Origin: Asterionellopsis glacialis
Lineage: Eukaryota > Bacillariophyta > Plagiogrammaphyceae > Rhaphoneidales > Asterionellopsidaceae
Assembly (NCBI GenBank): GCA_014885115.2
Contig: WKLE02002070.1
Location: 1 to 33,231, forward strand
Length of the DNA: 33,231 bases
Reading direction: 5' to 3'
The translations under genes were made by a program, and so were the position numbers. Under the pieces are notes generated by a model. It had not been told where the DNA came from. It made no database searches and saw only the letters and a list, made by a program, of their open reading frames with translations. The stretch's first letter is position 1; each line of letters opens with the position of its first letter. Positions 19,025 through 30,200 of this stretch are shown piece after piece.

Positions 19025-20990
19025 ATGAAGAACAACACCACAAATGATCCTCTAAATGTCGATTGGAAAGATCGTCGTCTTGAACAACATCGTAAACAAC
19101 AAATTATTAAAAAATGGCATGATGCCTATCAAATCGTACTTGCACAAATAGTTAGTAGAAATAATAGTAAGAGTTCTTCGGACAACGATGATGATATGGT
19201 CACACAAATCTTTGAAAGTTTTGTGGGCAAACCACCGCAACCATCAGATGAAATTACTTATGATACATATACAAAACTTTTACAAGATTTAAAGATTATG
19301 AATTCATTTCACAATCGGTCATCTCCACGTTATCACCAGCGGTCAAACACAAGTACTAACAATAGCGACGATGATACTGTCACTACTACTATTACTACTA
19401 CTACTACGAATAGGAACGCCTCTGCTGCTACTGCTGCAATTACAGTTTTTGGTAGTGCAAGATTAAATGAAACAGATGAATATTATCAACTTGCAGTACG
19501 ATTGGGGAATCAATTGGCTGCTACTAAAAATATTGGTGATGTACATCCGGTACGTACAGGTGCTGGACCAGGAATTATGGATGCTGTGCCATTTGGTTTT
19601 AAACAAGAACAAAAACAAGATCCACATCACACACAAAAACTATGCATTCCACGTCGTGCTACACAAGGCATACGAATTGAATTACCATTTGAACAACAGG
19701 TGTCTCCCAATATTGATGTAAGTTTCCATTTTGAATACACAACGTGACTTGTTCATCTTTACATTTTGGGAGAGCTTTCCTGCTTGTATTCAAGGTTTCT
19801 TTTATAACTCATCCTACTTTTACCCTGTTTTAAAATTAATTGTCTCACACTCATGATGCAAAACACACTCTACGCTTGTGCCATTGTACAAAATAAACAA
19901 TAACCCTCATCCACAGCAATTGACATACATGAAAACATTTGCTATTCGTCGATCGGCTCTCATATGGAATTCATATGCTATAATTGTTTTACCTGGTGGA
20001 TTAGGTACAATCAATGAATTCTTGGAATGTTGGATAGCATCGGTAGAACATAAAATATCATGTCCTATCCTAATGTTACCAACTGCATTTTATCAACCAT
20101 TCCTTCAAACGTTAGAAAATAGTACTGTTAATCAACGGCAACTTATACATCCAACAGATTTCAATGTTGTTCAATCTGTCAAGGATGAAATAGAAACTAT
20201 CGACGCATTAAGGAACACAAAAATTAAAGACAAGAATGATGACAATAAAAATGGAAGTACGACACACCATACATTACGAGAAAGATTACTATATCTTCGA
20301 CATGAACTCGGAAGAGGTTTGACAAAGGTATCACAACTTCCATCAGCAGTTGTTATTATTGGTGCTAGGAATGGTTTAACACAACATGAAATCATGTTTG
20401 TTGCCAGGTTGACCCAACAAATGGTACGGTCTGATAGGATTGTACGTGTTGGATCACGTGGTATGGTCGATCGAGCAATACAAAATGGAATCATCTTGAA
20501 TGACCTTGATACCGGTGGTCGTGATGGCACTTCCAAAAAGTATACATTGCAACGATTTGTGATGTATGATGACCAAGTAGATCTCACCAGCAGCAGCAAT
20601 AGTGACCACAACATTGATTATGTAACAGTTCAATTTCGTCATCGTGTTGCCTATAGAGAAGTATTGATACACAATGCAAAGGCATTGGTTATGCTTCCCG
20701 GTGATTTAGGTGTTTTAGACGTATTGTTTGCGGCACTGTGTGAAATGCAAACCGGTAGACGACCAAAATGTCCAATTTATCTTGTAGGTTATGACTTTTG
20801 GAATCCAATCATTCAAAGCTTACAAACAACATTGACTGGGAAGTATGAAGGACAATTCATATCCAAAGATGATCTTGATATTTTGTCCATTATTGACATC
20901 CACGATGATGATTATAGCAACAATATCAACACCGGATCGTCCATCGATGATATTATGAAATCCATTGTCAATGATGAGCATGAAGATTAA
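19025..20990 (+). CDS. Tandem LOG-family (lysine-decarboxylase-like) Rossmann protein
   Basis: Exons 19025-19717 and 19917-20990 splice in phase 0 to 588 residues. Domain 1 (about 137-300) has ITVFGSAR (139-146), GAGPGIMDA (179-187), IELPFEQ and the catalytic loop PGGLGTINE (257-265), with R242/R243 before it, all as in LOG phosphoribohydrolases that release cytokinin bases from nucleotides or act on related N-glycosides. Domain 2 (about 373-545) repeats the fold: AVVIIGARNG, VGSRGMVDRA, then PGDLGVLDV (492-500), where the catalytic Gly, Thr and Glu are changed, yet the family tail (CEMQTGRRPKCPIYLVG) is well kept. Domain 1 lacks that tail. The N-terminal ~135 residues are polar with a Thr/Asp-rich insert; there is no signal peptide, so cytosolic location is likely. 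Cytokinin activation is one possibility only. Confidence 0.8.
19718..19916 (+). other. Intron of the LOG-like gene
   Basis: Donor AATATTGAT|GTAAGT and acceptor CATCCACAG|CAATTG give a 199-bp phase-0 intron. The joined sequence SPNIDQLTYMKTFAIRRSAL follows the family pattern exactly, whereas reading through hits a stop nine codons after the donor. Confidence 0.9.
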
Positions 20991-21564
20991 ATACACACCA
21001 GAGCGGTGCCAGCTTTTCTCGAAGTGAGGGAGAGATGGGGAGGGAGAGAGTCGATGACCAATGTACACCATGATTGGAACTGAATCGAAGAGGATACATC
21101 GTCATGTGCCTTCTGTGGCAATATTTTACAAAAAGATACGCCCATATCTTCATGCCCCCCTGACGTACTGCAAGGCAATGCAAATTAGAAAATAGTAGAC
21201 CAGGAAAAACAAGTAAGTCAATAAAACACACACAAGACTTCTAGTGTCGCGATAGAGAAATCACTTTCTTGACTATTCAAGTTTAAGTTTTTCAACCAAA
21301 AAGAGCTCAAATTGTTGGCCATGTGAGGTGTAAAGAGCTATTACACTAGTAGAAACGGTTTCGCTGCACCTTTTGAATTTGTGTTGCACTTAATGTATTC
21401 AAAACGAATGTAGTTTCGTGTTCCAGAGTATAGCTGAGTTGTGTTTCTCTCAAAAATTATTTTACATGCTCTTCTGTCTGTAAAGAGAGCGCAGGCATGA
21501 ATGATACTACTGATAAAGAGATTTCTTTTCATGTTCGACATTGTGACTTTCTTAGATCATTCAT
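20991..21564. other. Convergent spacer between LOG-like gene and J2
   Basis: 3' regions of two converging genes. A reverse frame at 21341-21541 (66 codons, ATG) begins 24 bp past the J2 stop and has no recognisable content. Confidence 0.5.
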
Positions 21565-24500
21565 TTACTCCAATTCAAGATCTTTTTGAAGCTTTGTTAC
21601 GTTAGATTCTAATTCAATCAAAGACTGAATAAGTTTGTTATTCTCAAGCTCAAGTCTAAGCAATTCCTCAAGAAGCTCTTCATCCACTATTTCATCATCG
21701 TCTATATCATCTTCGGTTGTGAACAAGACAATAGGAAAAGATTACAAAGATGAGATACATGCATTTTATGTGTAACGTCACTCAAACAAACGTAGTTGTC
21801 CTAAAGGCAGTCATTCATAGTCCGGTTTCTCCGGCACGTACCTTCTGGTTCAGTGACAGTGGCGTCTTCTACAATTGGAGTAGTTGGTGGCATCGGGGCA
21901 CCAGCAGTAAATAATGACGACCGTGGTTGGGCAGAATTCTTATTACTCAAATTTTTGTTCCTAATCCGATATCTACCAGTAGTTCCATTTGGCTGTACAG
22001 GATAGGCAAAGTCGAATCCCCTGCTATCAATATTGACATTAACATTGGCCTTACTTGCCTCAGAGTCATGCAATTCTGGTTCTTCCACTCGTTCTGGTTT
22101 CTCGATTCCGTTGGTATTGTATACGGGATTGCTTCTGCTACTGCTACTGCTGCTACTCATGTCAATATTAGAAATATCATGGAATGATGGTGACACTTGC
22201 TCCAATTTTTCTGTACTGAACGATGATGTTGATAGTAATGATTTTAGTGGATCCTCATCATCACTTTCTTTCATCATCATACTTAGTTCCAATGATGTTG
22301 ATAGTAATGCTTTTAGAGGATCTTCATCATCTTCCTCTTTCATCATCATACTTAGTTCGGATGATGTTGATGGTAATGCTTTTAGTGGATCTTCTTCATC
22401 TTCCACCATCATACTTAGTTCAAGTTCTCTCTGCTCTCTCTGTGTCTTGAATTCAAAAAAGGCATCAATCGATACATCAGAATGACGTTCTCTAAATAGG
22501 CCTGTACGACGTCGCATACCATAAAATAAAAAGCATTCCTTCTTCCAGGATTGTTCCTCTAGTTGATGATGATGTTGTTGTTGTTGTGGTTGCTGTGGTT
22601 GCTGTGGTTGTGGTTGATATTGTTGTGATGGTTGTGGTTCAGGCTGTTGATAATAAGTATAACTGTGAGAATCCATTGTCGTCCCTGATGTTGATGTTGT
22701 CGTCGCTATCCGCTGTTGTTGATAATGCTGTTGTTGTCGTCGTGTTTCTGCATAAGTGAAAACGTTATCAGCTTTACCTCTACTTGCTCTGACTCTGCTG
22801 TATGTACCCCCACCTTTAATACTAGTTCGTGATCTAGAAGATGGTTTCTTTTTACTAGTAGGACCAGTCTGTTGTGATGCTGCTGTTGTTCTTGTTGTTG
22901 TTGATGGAGCCGGAGATGGTGGTACAGCACTAGGAGGTGCATGTGTTTCTGGTGTTGGTGGTGTCGGCGGCGGTGGTGTATACCATGATGATCCAGTGGA
23001 CGTTGTTGTTCTTGTAACTTTGTTTAATTGCCAAAATCGCTTTTGTAATTTAGACAATCGCCGTCTAGCTTTTCTTAAAAATTTATCCACCACATTCTTC
23101 CTTACTTTCAATTCATCAACTTTAATTTCTAATTCCGCCTTACTCAAGAATTTCATACCAGCACCAGCACCACCATTCTTCTTGGAATCCACACCCTTGG
23201 ATGCCAAAATTAATTCTTGCTTGACATTTTGTGACTTTTGATGCAATTGCTGTACTACAAATTCTGTATCATCCATTTCTTCACCAATTTCTACCATGGT
23301 CCCATTTGCCAATAATGACTTTAATTGTCGGTCATCTAGACGATTATTTTGGCTATATCCATCCACATAGCGTACCAAAAATTGTACAAAATCATCTGCT
23401 TCAAAATTGTCATTGCTGTTGCTGCTATTGGTCGTTGTATTAGAAGTTGTAATATTAGTGGTGGTAGTATCAGTATCAGTAGCAGCAGAAGTTGTAACAT
23501 TGGAGTCACTTGTTATGTTGTTGGAAGTACCCGTAATGTTACTACTATTGGATGATAATGAGGTAGTACTGATTTTTGTAGCAGGGGCAGTAGCAGTAGC
23601 GGCTGTTGTTGTTGCGGTAACTTCTGTGTCATTACTGGTGGTATTACTATTACCAGTAACAGTGCTACGACTTTCAACACCACCACCAACACCTTGTTTA
23701 CTTTTCATCTTCTCTTGTTGGATACTTTCTTCCAAATCTTCTACAGTAAAATTTTCAAAATCGAAATTATCAAAATCAAAAAAGTCAAAGTCACAAGCAT
23801 CCTCATCCTCACCATTGCATTCATCTTCTTCATCATCATAATCGTCGTCATTCTCATTGTAATAGTCATCATAATCATTTATTATATAATCATCATCACG
23901 TCTCCACCATGCTGAATTTGGATCACGCACTGTACTACGTTTGTGATTATTTGTCTTACCTTGAGTATATTGATGATAATGAGTATTCCCACCAGTTGTT
24001 CGAGAACGTGTACTACCATGAGGATAGGAGTAAGATGATGACGACGACGATTCATTGGCACTAGTTTCTTCACCAAATCCTGGTTCTTTCCACCATGCAG
24101 AATCCTCCTCCTCATCACCATCTGTAGGTGACGATGTACGTTGTCGACTTCTATCAGAGTAATAACTTTTACTTCGTCGTCTTTGTTGTTCAGATGTACC
24201 ACCACTTCCATAATATCCATTACCACCATGATTATGACTACTACCATATGTATTTGGTTCTGCATAAAAATGTGTACCGCGTTCTTCTTGTTCCATCAAG
24301 GTTGCATAGGCACCATTGATTTTCACAAAATGGTCGTTGGCTTGCTTCTTTTCTTCAGGTGTACTATTCGGATTAACAATCACATCTGGATGGTATTTGA
24401 GAGCCATGCGTTTATAGGCACGTTTAATTGTTTTCTTATCCAAGTCAAGTGTAGGTTCTAAATTTAAAATTTGATATGGATCATTCGTACTACGAAAGAA

Positions 24501-24860
24501 ATAATCTTCTTCGTCATCTATAGTGGAGGAGGATGGTGTTTGGGGAAAGGTTGCATATAATAATATGGTACTTGTAGGTAGTCTTTTGTGGTTGTTCTTA
24601 TAGTATCCATGATGATGATATCTTTGTCCATCGCCTGATCTTGAACGTAAATAATAGTATGGAACTAATCCTCTACTCTGAGTCATCCTACTACTTTGTC
24701 TTATCCGAGATTCATGATGAAATAATAGGAATGGTTTCGTAGTTGATGGAGTGATCATAAACGCTTTCACAAACGTGACTGAAGACCATGACTGATGACT
24801 CACGCAAAAGGCAATTAGGATAACTACCGCTGCAGATGCTGAAACAAGACGCATCGTCAT
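21565..24860 (-). CDS. J-domain protein J2, predicted plastid-targeted, two exons
   Basis: Exon 1 is 24860-21842 and exon 2 is 21710-21565; together 1054 residues from the first ATG (MTMRLVSASAAVV; the upstream GTG is rejected). A hydrophobic leader ends FVKA|FMITPS (A33|F34), a good ASAFAP-type site. The J-domain lies at about 126-189 with HPD 157-159. The linker holds two WW motifs (SAWWKEPGFGEET, SAWWRRDD), a strongly acidic region with alternating Asp/Phe (about 355-371) and a Thr/Asn/Ser desert. The shared helical domain is at about 490-612 (FVQFLVRYVDGY, GEEMDDTEFVVQQL, RKARRRLSKLQKRFWQL). After it come Pro/Gln/His-rich stretches, a three-fold acidic repeat and, from exon 2, a coiled-coil end (LLEELLRLELENNKLIQSL ... 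KLQKDLELE). Without splicing, the frame ends in an unlikely RRNRTMNDCL. Type III J-protein; plastid Hsp70 is the expected partner. Confidence 0.85.
21711..21841 (-). other. Intron of J2
   Basis: Donor CCAGAAG|GTACGT at 21841 and acceptor CAACCGAAG at 21711, preceded by a pyrimidine-rich CTTTTCCTATTGTCTTG. It is 131 bp, phase 1, and rebuilds a GAT codon. The exon it adds is open for 48 codons, acidic and heptad-like. Confidence 0.75.
22222..22425 (-). repeat. Three tandem 69-bp units encoding acidic 23-residue repeats in J2
   Basis: Units start at 22222, 22291 and 22360 on the plus strand, two of 69 bp and one a codon shorter. Each encodes a version of ELSMMMKEEDDEDPLKALLS. The copies are nearly identical, indicating recent in-frame duplication. 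Confidence 0.9.
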
Positions 24861-25398
24861 GCTGCAATTATTTCCCACCTACACTACTGTACTCGTAGGT
24901 ATATCTGGGTACAACTGCGGACTCTTTTCTTCTACTCCTTCTCCAACAAGTCCTTTGCACCTGCAGTACAGTACAGTGTAGCACACACAGACAGCACAGT
25001 GCAGTCCGTTGAGACTCTGCTCCGCTCTGTGGCAAAACCCTATTGATCTGTTGCCCGTTTTTCTTTTCTTTCGGAAGAGGGGGGTTCAAACAAGTTTCAA
25101 TGTGTTACTCCCTTATGAAAGGTAACAAATTCTTGAAACTAGAAATTTAAAAAAAAAAAAATAGTTGCGTTCTTTCGCACAAACTTTTTTCTCTTTGTTA
25201 CCCGCAAATAAACACGTCTGTAGGCAAAGCTAAGGAGAACTTTGTTGTGAGGAATGCTATATAGAATGGAGAGGAGCGATAACAGAGATGAGAGTAATCA
25301 ATACTTGAATGTCGTTGAGATGATGTTCTCAATGATGTGTTGTGTTGTTCCGTAACACTACTTTTTTGTCTCTGCTTGAATGTTCACACAAGAGCAGA

Positions 25399-25418
25399 AC
25401 ACACACACACACACACAC
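25399..25418 (+). repeat. (AC)10 microsatellite
   Basis: Ten AC dinucleotides, complementary to the TG run at 25651-25668. Confidence 0.9.
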
Positions 25419-25650
25419 CACCCAACACCACCCAACACACGCCTTTTCCTTCTCTCGGGGGGCGTGCTTCGTTGATGTGTGTAGATCTTCTACACCCAAT
25501 ACTGGGACACTGAAAACAGCGCACACCCCAACTTTTTGAAGGTGTGCAGAAAACTACACAGAGAGTACTGTACCGTCTTTTACGTATAAAAGATACCAAA
25601 CGGTACGCGAGATCAGCTTACAGTCCATTGGTTGGTTCTGTTTGCTTTTA

Positions 25651-25668
25651 TGTGTGTGTGTGTGTGTG
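25651..25668 (+). repeat. (TG)9 microsatellite
   Basis: Nine TG dinucleotides, 232 bp after the AC run; the two can pair as a long hairpin. Confidence 0.9.
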
Positions 25669-26156
25669 GGCTGTTGAAGAGAAGCACTCAACGGTACTAA
25701 TTGCAATCCTACCTTGGAGGCTCGTACGACACCCCAAAAGGCAGGACAGCTGGCGAGTAACACATGTTTGTTTGGAGTGTGAAAACATTCTTGGGGGGAA
25801 CGGGAGTGCGGGAAATTTCGAAATTTCTGGCGCGCCTCGTACAAGATGAGTAGATTTTACGTGATTTTATTTGACAGTTCTGTGGCAGATGGCCTCTAAT
25901 TACGTCAGTCTATCCGTGAGTGGTTGTTTTAGGTACAGTAGACACTCTGCTTCAATAACCGTATTAGTTTATTCGAGTTAAGGTTATGTTTAAGTTAATC
26001 ATCATCATCTTATTTACGGGGGATTACTGTGGGTATTTTTAATATAATTATTATTTACAGCGTCGTGTTTTATAGTATTTATAAAATTTACAAAAATGAC
26101 GTAAAAGCATATAAGCAACACCGGAAATGTCAAGCTTGAAATATTTTTCCTGTATT

Positions 26157-26887
26157 TTAGGTCATTTTTCCAGGCTTGACACATACATCACACGTTTGAA
26201 CATAAAAACAACACGAGCCTTGCTCATTATTATTACCGAATGTGGGTCGACTGTAGCCCACTACTGTATTTGTTATTCGAGAACTTAAAAATGCTATATA
26301 CTGTTGCACCACCAGGGTTGAAAATATAGGTCCATCATGACCGACAAGCAAACGTCCAAGGTTTCCTGTTTTCCTATTCCACATCATCACAGTTTTATTC
26401 CACTAATTAGATATATCATGTGGTGTTTGTCGGACTTTATACCACAATGAATGGAATCCAATTGGTATATGTCCTGCATATAGCATGCATCTGTGCTGTT
26501 GATGATGACTGGGAGATTGAGCTGCTGATGAATCTCTAGAGAAAGTGGACTGGTTGTACGGTAGGTGCTATGGTATTGTGATCTTGCTATTGCTGCGATG
26601 ATTTGTGTTTCGACGTTGGAGGATCTTGATCCAAAAGTAAATGAGGAATATCGCAATCGTGAGTGTTGCAGTCTTTTTTGAAAGTGACGGAATATGCAAG
26701 AAACTCAAAAGGACAAAAGGAAGTACAGGTATGATCTAGTAAGAGACGAAAAGGAAACTTGACAGTACGTGTATATGACAATATTATTTTGGATGCAGTG
26801 GGGAATGAAGAATCATAACCAGTGCGTTTTGCTTTTACTGAAAAGGGAGCATCATGAAGAGGGAGCCACGTAGATACTATTCATTCT
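26157..26887 (-). pseudogene. Possible decayed WD-repeat gene fragment
   Basis: On the reverse strand a frame from 26887 runs to TAG at 26587 (SKIILSYTRTVKFPFRLLL, then PFEFLAYSVTFKK and DIPHLLLDQDPP). Further on, in another phase, come GHIPIG, a stop, then NKTVMMWNRKTGNLGRLLVG and GHDGPIF, ending at TGA 26157. The pattern D/N-K-T-V-x-x-W-x-x-x-T-G ... L-x-G-H-x-x-P-I is the WD40-repeat signature. Frame changes and stops interrupt it. It could be a pseudogene or a gene whose introns I cannot place. Only the WD-like part is reasonably clear. Confidence 0.35.
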
Positions 26888-27271
26888 TTACCAGCAGTTG
26901 TTGTAGTAGTCTTTGTGCCCTGACTTTTAAAAGGTGATTTTCATTTTTTTGTGCAGTAATAAAGGATAACTTCTCTAAAATAGCTGTTTTTAAAATCTAG
27001 GATAAAGGCGTATGCATGGTGTGTGTAAATAAGTATAGAAGCTCATTTTTGGCTTTTGACTTTCTCAAGAAGGAATGAGAATCGTGTGAATTATTTTCTC
27101 TGAATTTTTGAAATTGTGTAAATATATATATTATTTATCTAACCGTCTCTCAAAGATTGTATGATATGTAAGTGCGATATGAATCATGTGTGTGTACGTG
27201 TCATGGAATTATAATAGCACGACCTATTATAATAGTAGATATCTCTACTTTTCCCCTAGAGAGAAAAGTAG
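26888..27271. other. 3' spacer of J3
   Basis: AT-rich, with a short TATATATAT run near 27124 and no gene. It should contain the J3 3' UTR. Confidence 0.5.
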
Positions 27272-30200
27272 TCAATGGTGAAATAAATGATCCACAAAAT
27301 GAGCGAATTGTCCAAAGGCAACATATGTTGATATACCGATAAAGAAAAATGGGCCCAATCCATCTGAACTCTTGGATGATTCTTCCTTCTCCACACTTTT
27401 CGTTGTCTGAAGTTCAGTAGATGCCACATCCTCATGCTTTTCTGTTGTAACATCAGTAGTGATGCTCTTCGAAGGACGAGGAGAGGGGGGAGTTGTAATC
27501 TGAGATGTATGAGTGCTTGTTGTAACCGCGTTTTGGCTAGGTGTAGATGCAGTTGATGTAGACCTTTCGAAATTGTGAGATGACACAATATTGGAAGTAG
27601 CATCTGCAATAAGTTTTGCTGCTGTGGCACTGATAGTATTTTTACTAGGTTTGTGTTGGTGGCGTTCTGTGGAAACCTTGGGGCTGTTTGAGGAGGAGGG
27701 AGATGGCGTTGGAGAAGAGAAAAAGAAGAAAGGAGATTCTGACTTGGTGGAGGAAGATGGAGATGCCTTTACTGTAGTTGTGGCACTAATGGTAGCACTA
27801 CGTGACTGTTTCACATCTTGTTGTTTCTGTACGTCCTTGTTCTTTTTCGTTGGTGTTGGTGTTGGAATTATTGGTTCTTGTGTTTCACTTCGCTGTGCTT
27901 TACCAGAATTCAATTCCCAAAATTTTGTTTGTAATTGTTCCAAACGTTTACGGGCTTTGATCAAATGTCCAACCAATACATCTTTCCGTGCTTTGATTCC
28001 AGCCATTTGTATATCTAAGGTTACCTTTTGTGAAAAGGATATATCTGTTTTTGCTGCGTCCGCTTGAACTGCTAAATATTCTTCTTCCACCTTACCAAAC
28101 TTCGAAATAAGTTGTTGTACAAGAAATTCAGTACTATCCATTTCTTCCGCTACTTGTTGAAAGGTACCTGATCGTAACAAATCAGATACATCATCATCTT
28201 CGTCATTCTTCATAGTATCATCTACCATTTCTGAATTGGAGGAGGATTTTGAATATTTATTGCCATGGTGCAACCAATCATTTGTAAGAACATCACTACT
28301 TCTTTTGCTACTAGTTGAGCTGCTGTCGGTATTCCCACCACTTGAAGCAGAAGGAGAAGAAGAGCTTCCATTTGATGATGGATCCCCTTTGTTATGATGA
28401 GATGTACGAGTACTCGTGGTTTTTCCTGTCCGCCATACACCACCGCTTCTACCGGTAGTCGAGGCAGTACTCTTGGATTCCTTTTTAGTTGCCGTAGACT
28501 TAGAACGTGTTTTTTGAGTGTAATAACTACCAGATCGTCGGGGGTGATTTTCATAGTGCTCATTGGAAGTAGATGGAGATGTGGATGCAGGGGGAGATGA
28601 AGAATGGCCAGTTCGTTTTGTTCTTACTGAAGAAGAGGGAGAACCGTAGGTACTTTTAATTCTGCCGTGAAAAGATTTATCAGTGGTTGTCGTCGTCGTC
28701 GTTGTTGTTTTAGCAGTAGTACTAGTCTTTGTTTCTTGACTGCTAGGACTGGTGGTACTATGTGATCTTTGTTGTTTTTTACTAAGTTCCTTGCGAATAT
28801 CATCAAAGAAAGAGGAAGAAAAAGCTCCAGCGTGGTATGTTTCTTCCTTTCCAAATTCAGTATTGCTTCTACTGTAAAAAGATTTACCAGTTGTAGTAGT
28901 GGTAGTCTTTGTTTCTTGACTGCTGGAAGTGGTAGTTTTGTGTGATTTTTGTTGTTTCTTACGATGTTCCTCGCGAAGATCACGAAAGAAAGAGGAAGAA
29001 GAAGATTCAGAGTTATACTTTTCTTCTTTACCAAATTTGGCACTGCTGTTACTATCGCTAGAAGATATACCGGTTGTAGTTGTTGTAGTAGTAGCCTTTG
29101 TTCCTTGACTTCTAGGAATGGTGGTGCTATCTGAACCTTGTTGTTTCTTACGAAGTTCCTCGCGAACATCTTCAAAGAAAGAGGAAGAGGAAGCGGCAGA
29201 ATTGTATTTTTCTTCTTTTCCGAATTCAGTACTGCTGCTGCTACTGTGAGAAGAAGTTCCTTGGCTATAAGGACTTGTGGTGCTATGCGAACGTCGTTGC
29301 TTCTTCAGAAGTTCCTCGCGAAGATCCTCAAAGAAGGAAGAGGAAGAAGTAGAACTGTCTGTTTCTTCTTTTCCAAATTCAGCACTACCCTTCCACCAAT
29401 CAGAACCTTTGTCATTACTATCCCATCCTGTTGCTTTGAAAGTTGATTTTTTCCACCAATCTGTATTTGCAGTTCGGCGATGAGGTGATCCAGTGGATGA
29501 TGATGATGATGATGTGGTGAATGACTCTGAGCCCACAGAAGAAGCGGTAGTAGTCTTTGATCTTTTGGTATTTGTAGATCTTGCCCTTGTACTCCTATAT
29601 CTTCGTTGTTTTGCTTTTGAGGAAAAAGATGAACCAGCCGATGTACTGGAAGGGTGGTGAAAAGGACTTTGTTTGTAATAATTCTGGTATGTCTTCTTGG
29701 CTTGATTATTTTTCTTTCGTTCGAGCTCTTGCTCCTTTCCAACTTGATCACGATCCATTAGAGCCGCGTATGCACCATTAATTTTTACAAAGTGATCATT
29801 TGCAAGCTTTTTCTCTTCAGGTGTACTATTTTGATTGACAACGACATCTGGATGAAACTTTGATGCCATCGCCTTATAGGCTCTCTTGATAGTCTGTTTG
29901 TCCAATGCTGTCGTACGTTCCAAGTTCAAAATTTCAAATGGATCACCATTATTCGGATGCGAAGAATAATATAATGGTCTCTGGTTGGTGCGCTGGTGCT
30001 GTTGCTTCTTGTTTTTTTGTTGCTTCCGGTGGTAATATTGAGAAGAAGAGAAATAGCAATTGTTTTCATGACAATTACTCCCAGAAGAAAAAGGAGAAGA
30101 ACGTTGATGAGGATGTTGATGATGATGGAACGGCTGCTGAGATGGCTGTAGTTGGAGTTGAGAAGTTGAGGAGGAAGGAGGTGCCCGAATAGCCCACGAA

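Larger units (their letters stand above)
24861..26156. other. Upstream region of J2, no further gene
   Basis: The J2 promoter should lie near 24861-25300. Features seen: CAGTACAGTACAGTG at about 24963; an imperfect hairpin at about 25092-25137 (AGTTTCAA ... TTGAAACT); and a GGCGCGCC at about 25828. Several short frames around 25330-25850 overlap CA/TG repeats and are not accepted. Confidence 0.45.

Noticed and set aside
22033..22485. Forward hydrophobic frames opposite J2, and similar ones opposite J1 and J3
   Set aside because: They are antisense shadows of Ser/Asp-rich codons, which give Leu/Ile/Val-rich frames.
25092..25137. Hairpin as a transcription terminator
   Set aside because: Stem is imperfect and lies upstream of J2; eukaryotic genes do not use such terminators.
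21770..26100. ACGTCA/TGACGT words as CO2/cAMP-responsive elements
   Set aside because: The copies near 21775, 25903 and 26096 are scattered, one inside an intron; too short and too few to support a regulatory claim.
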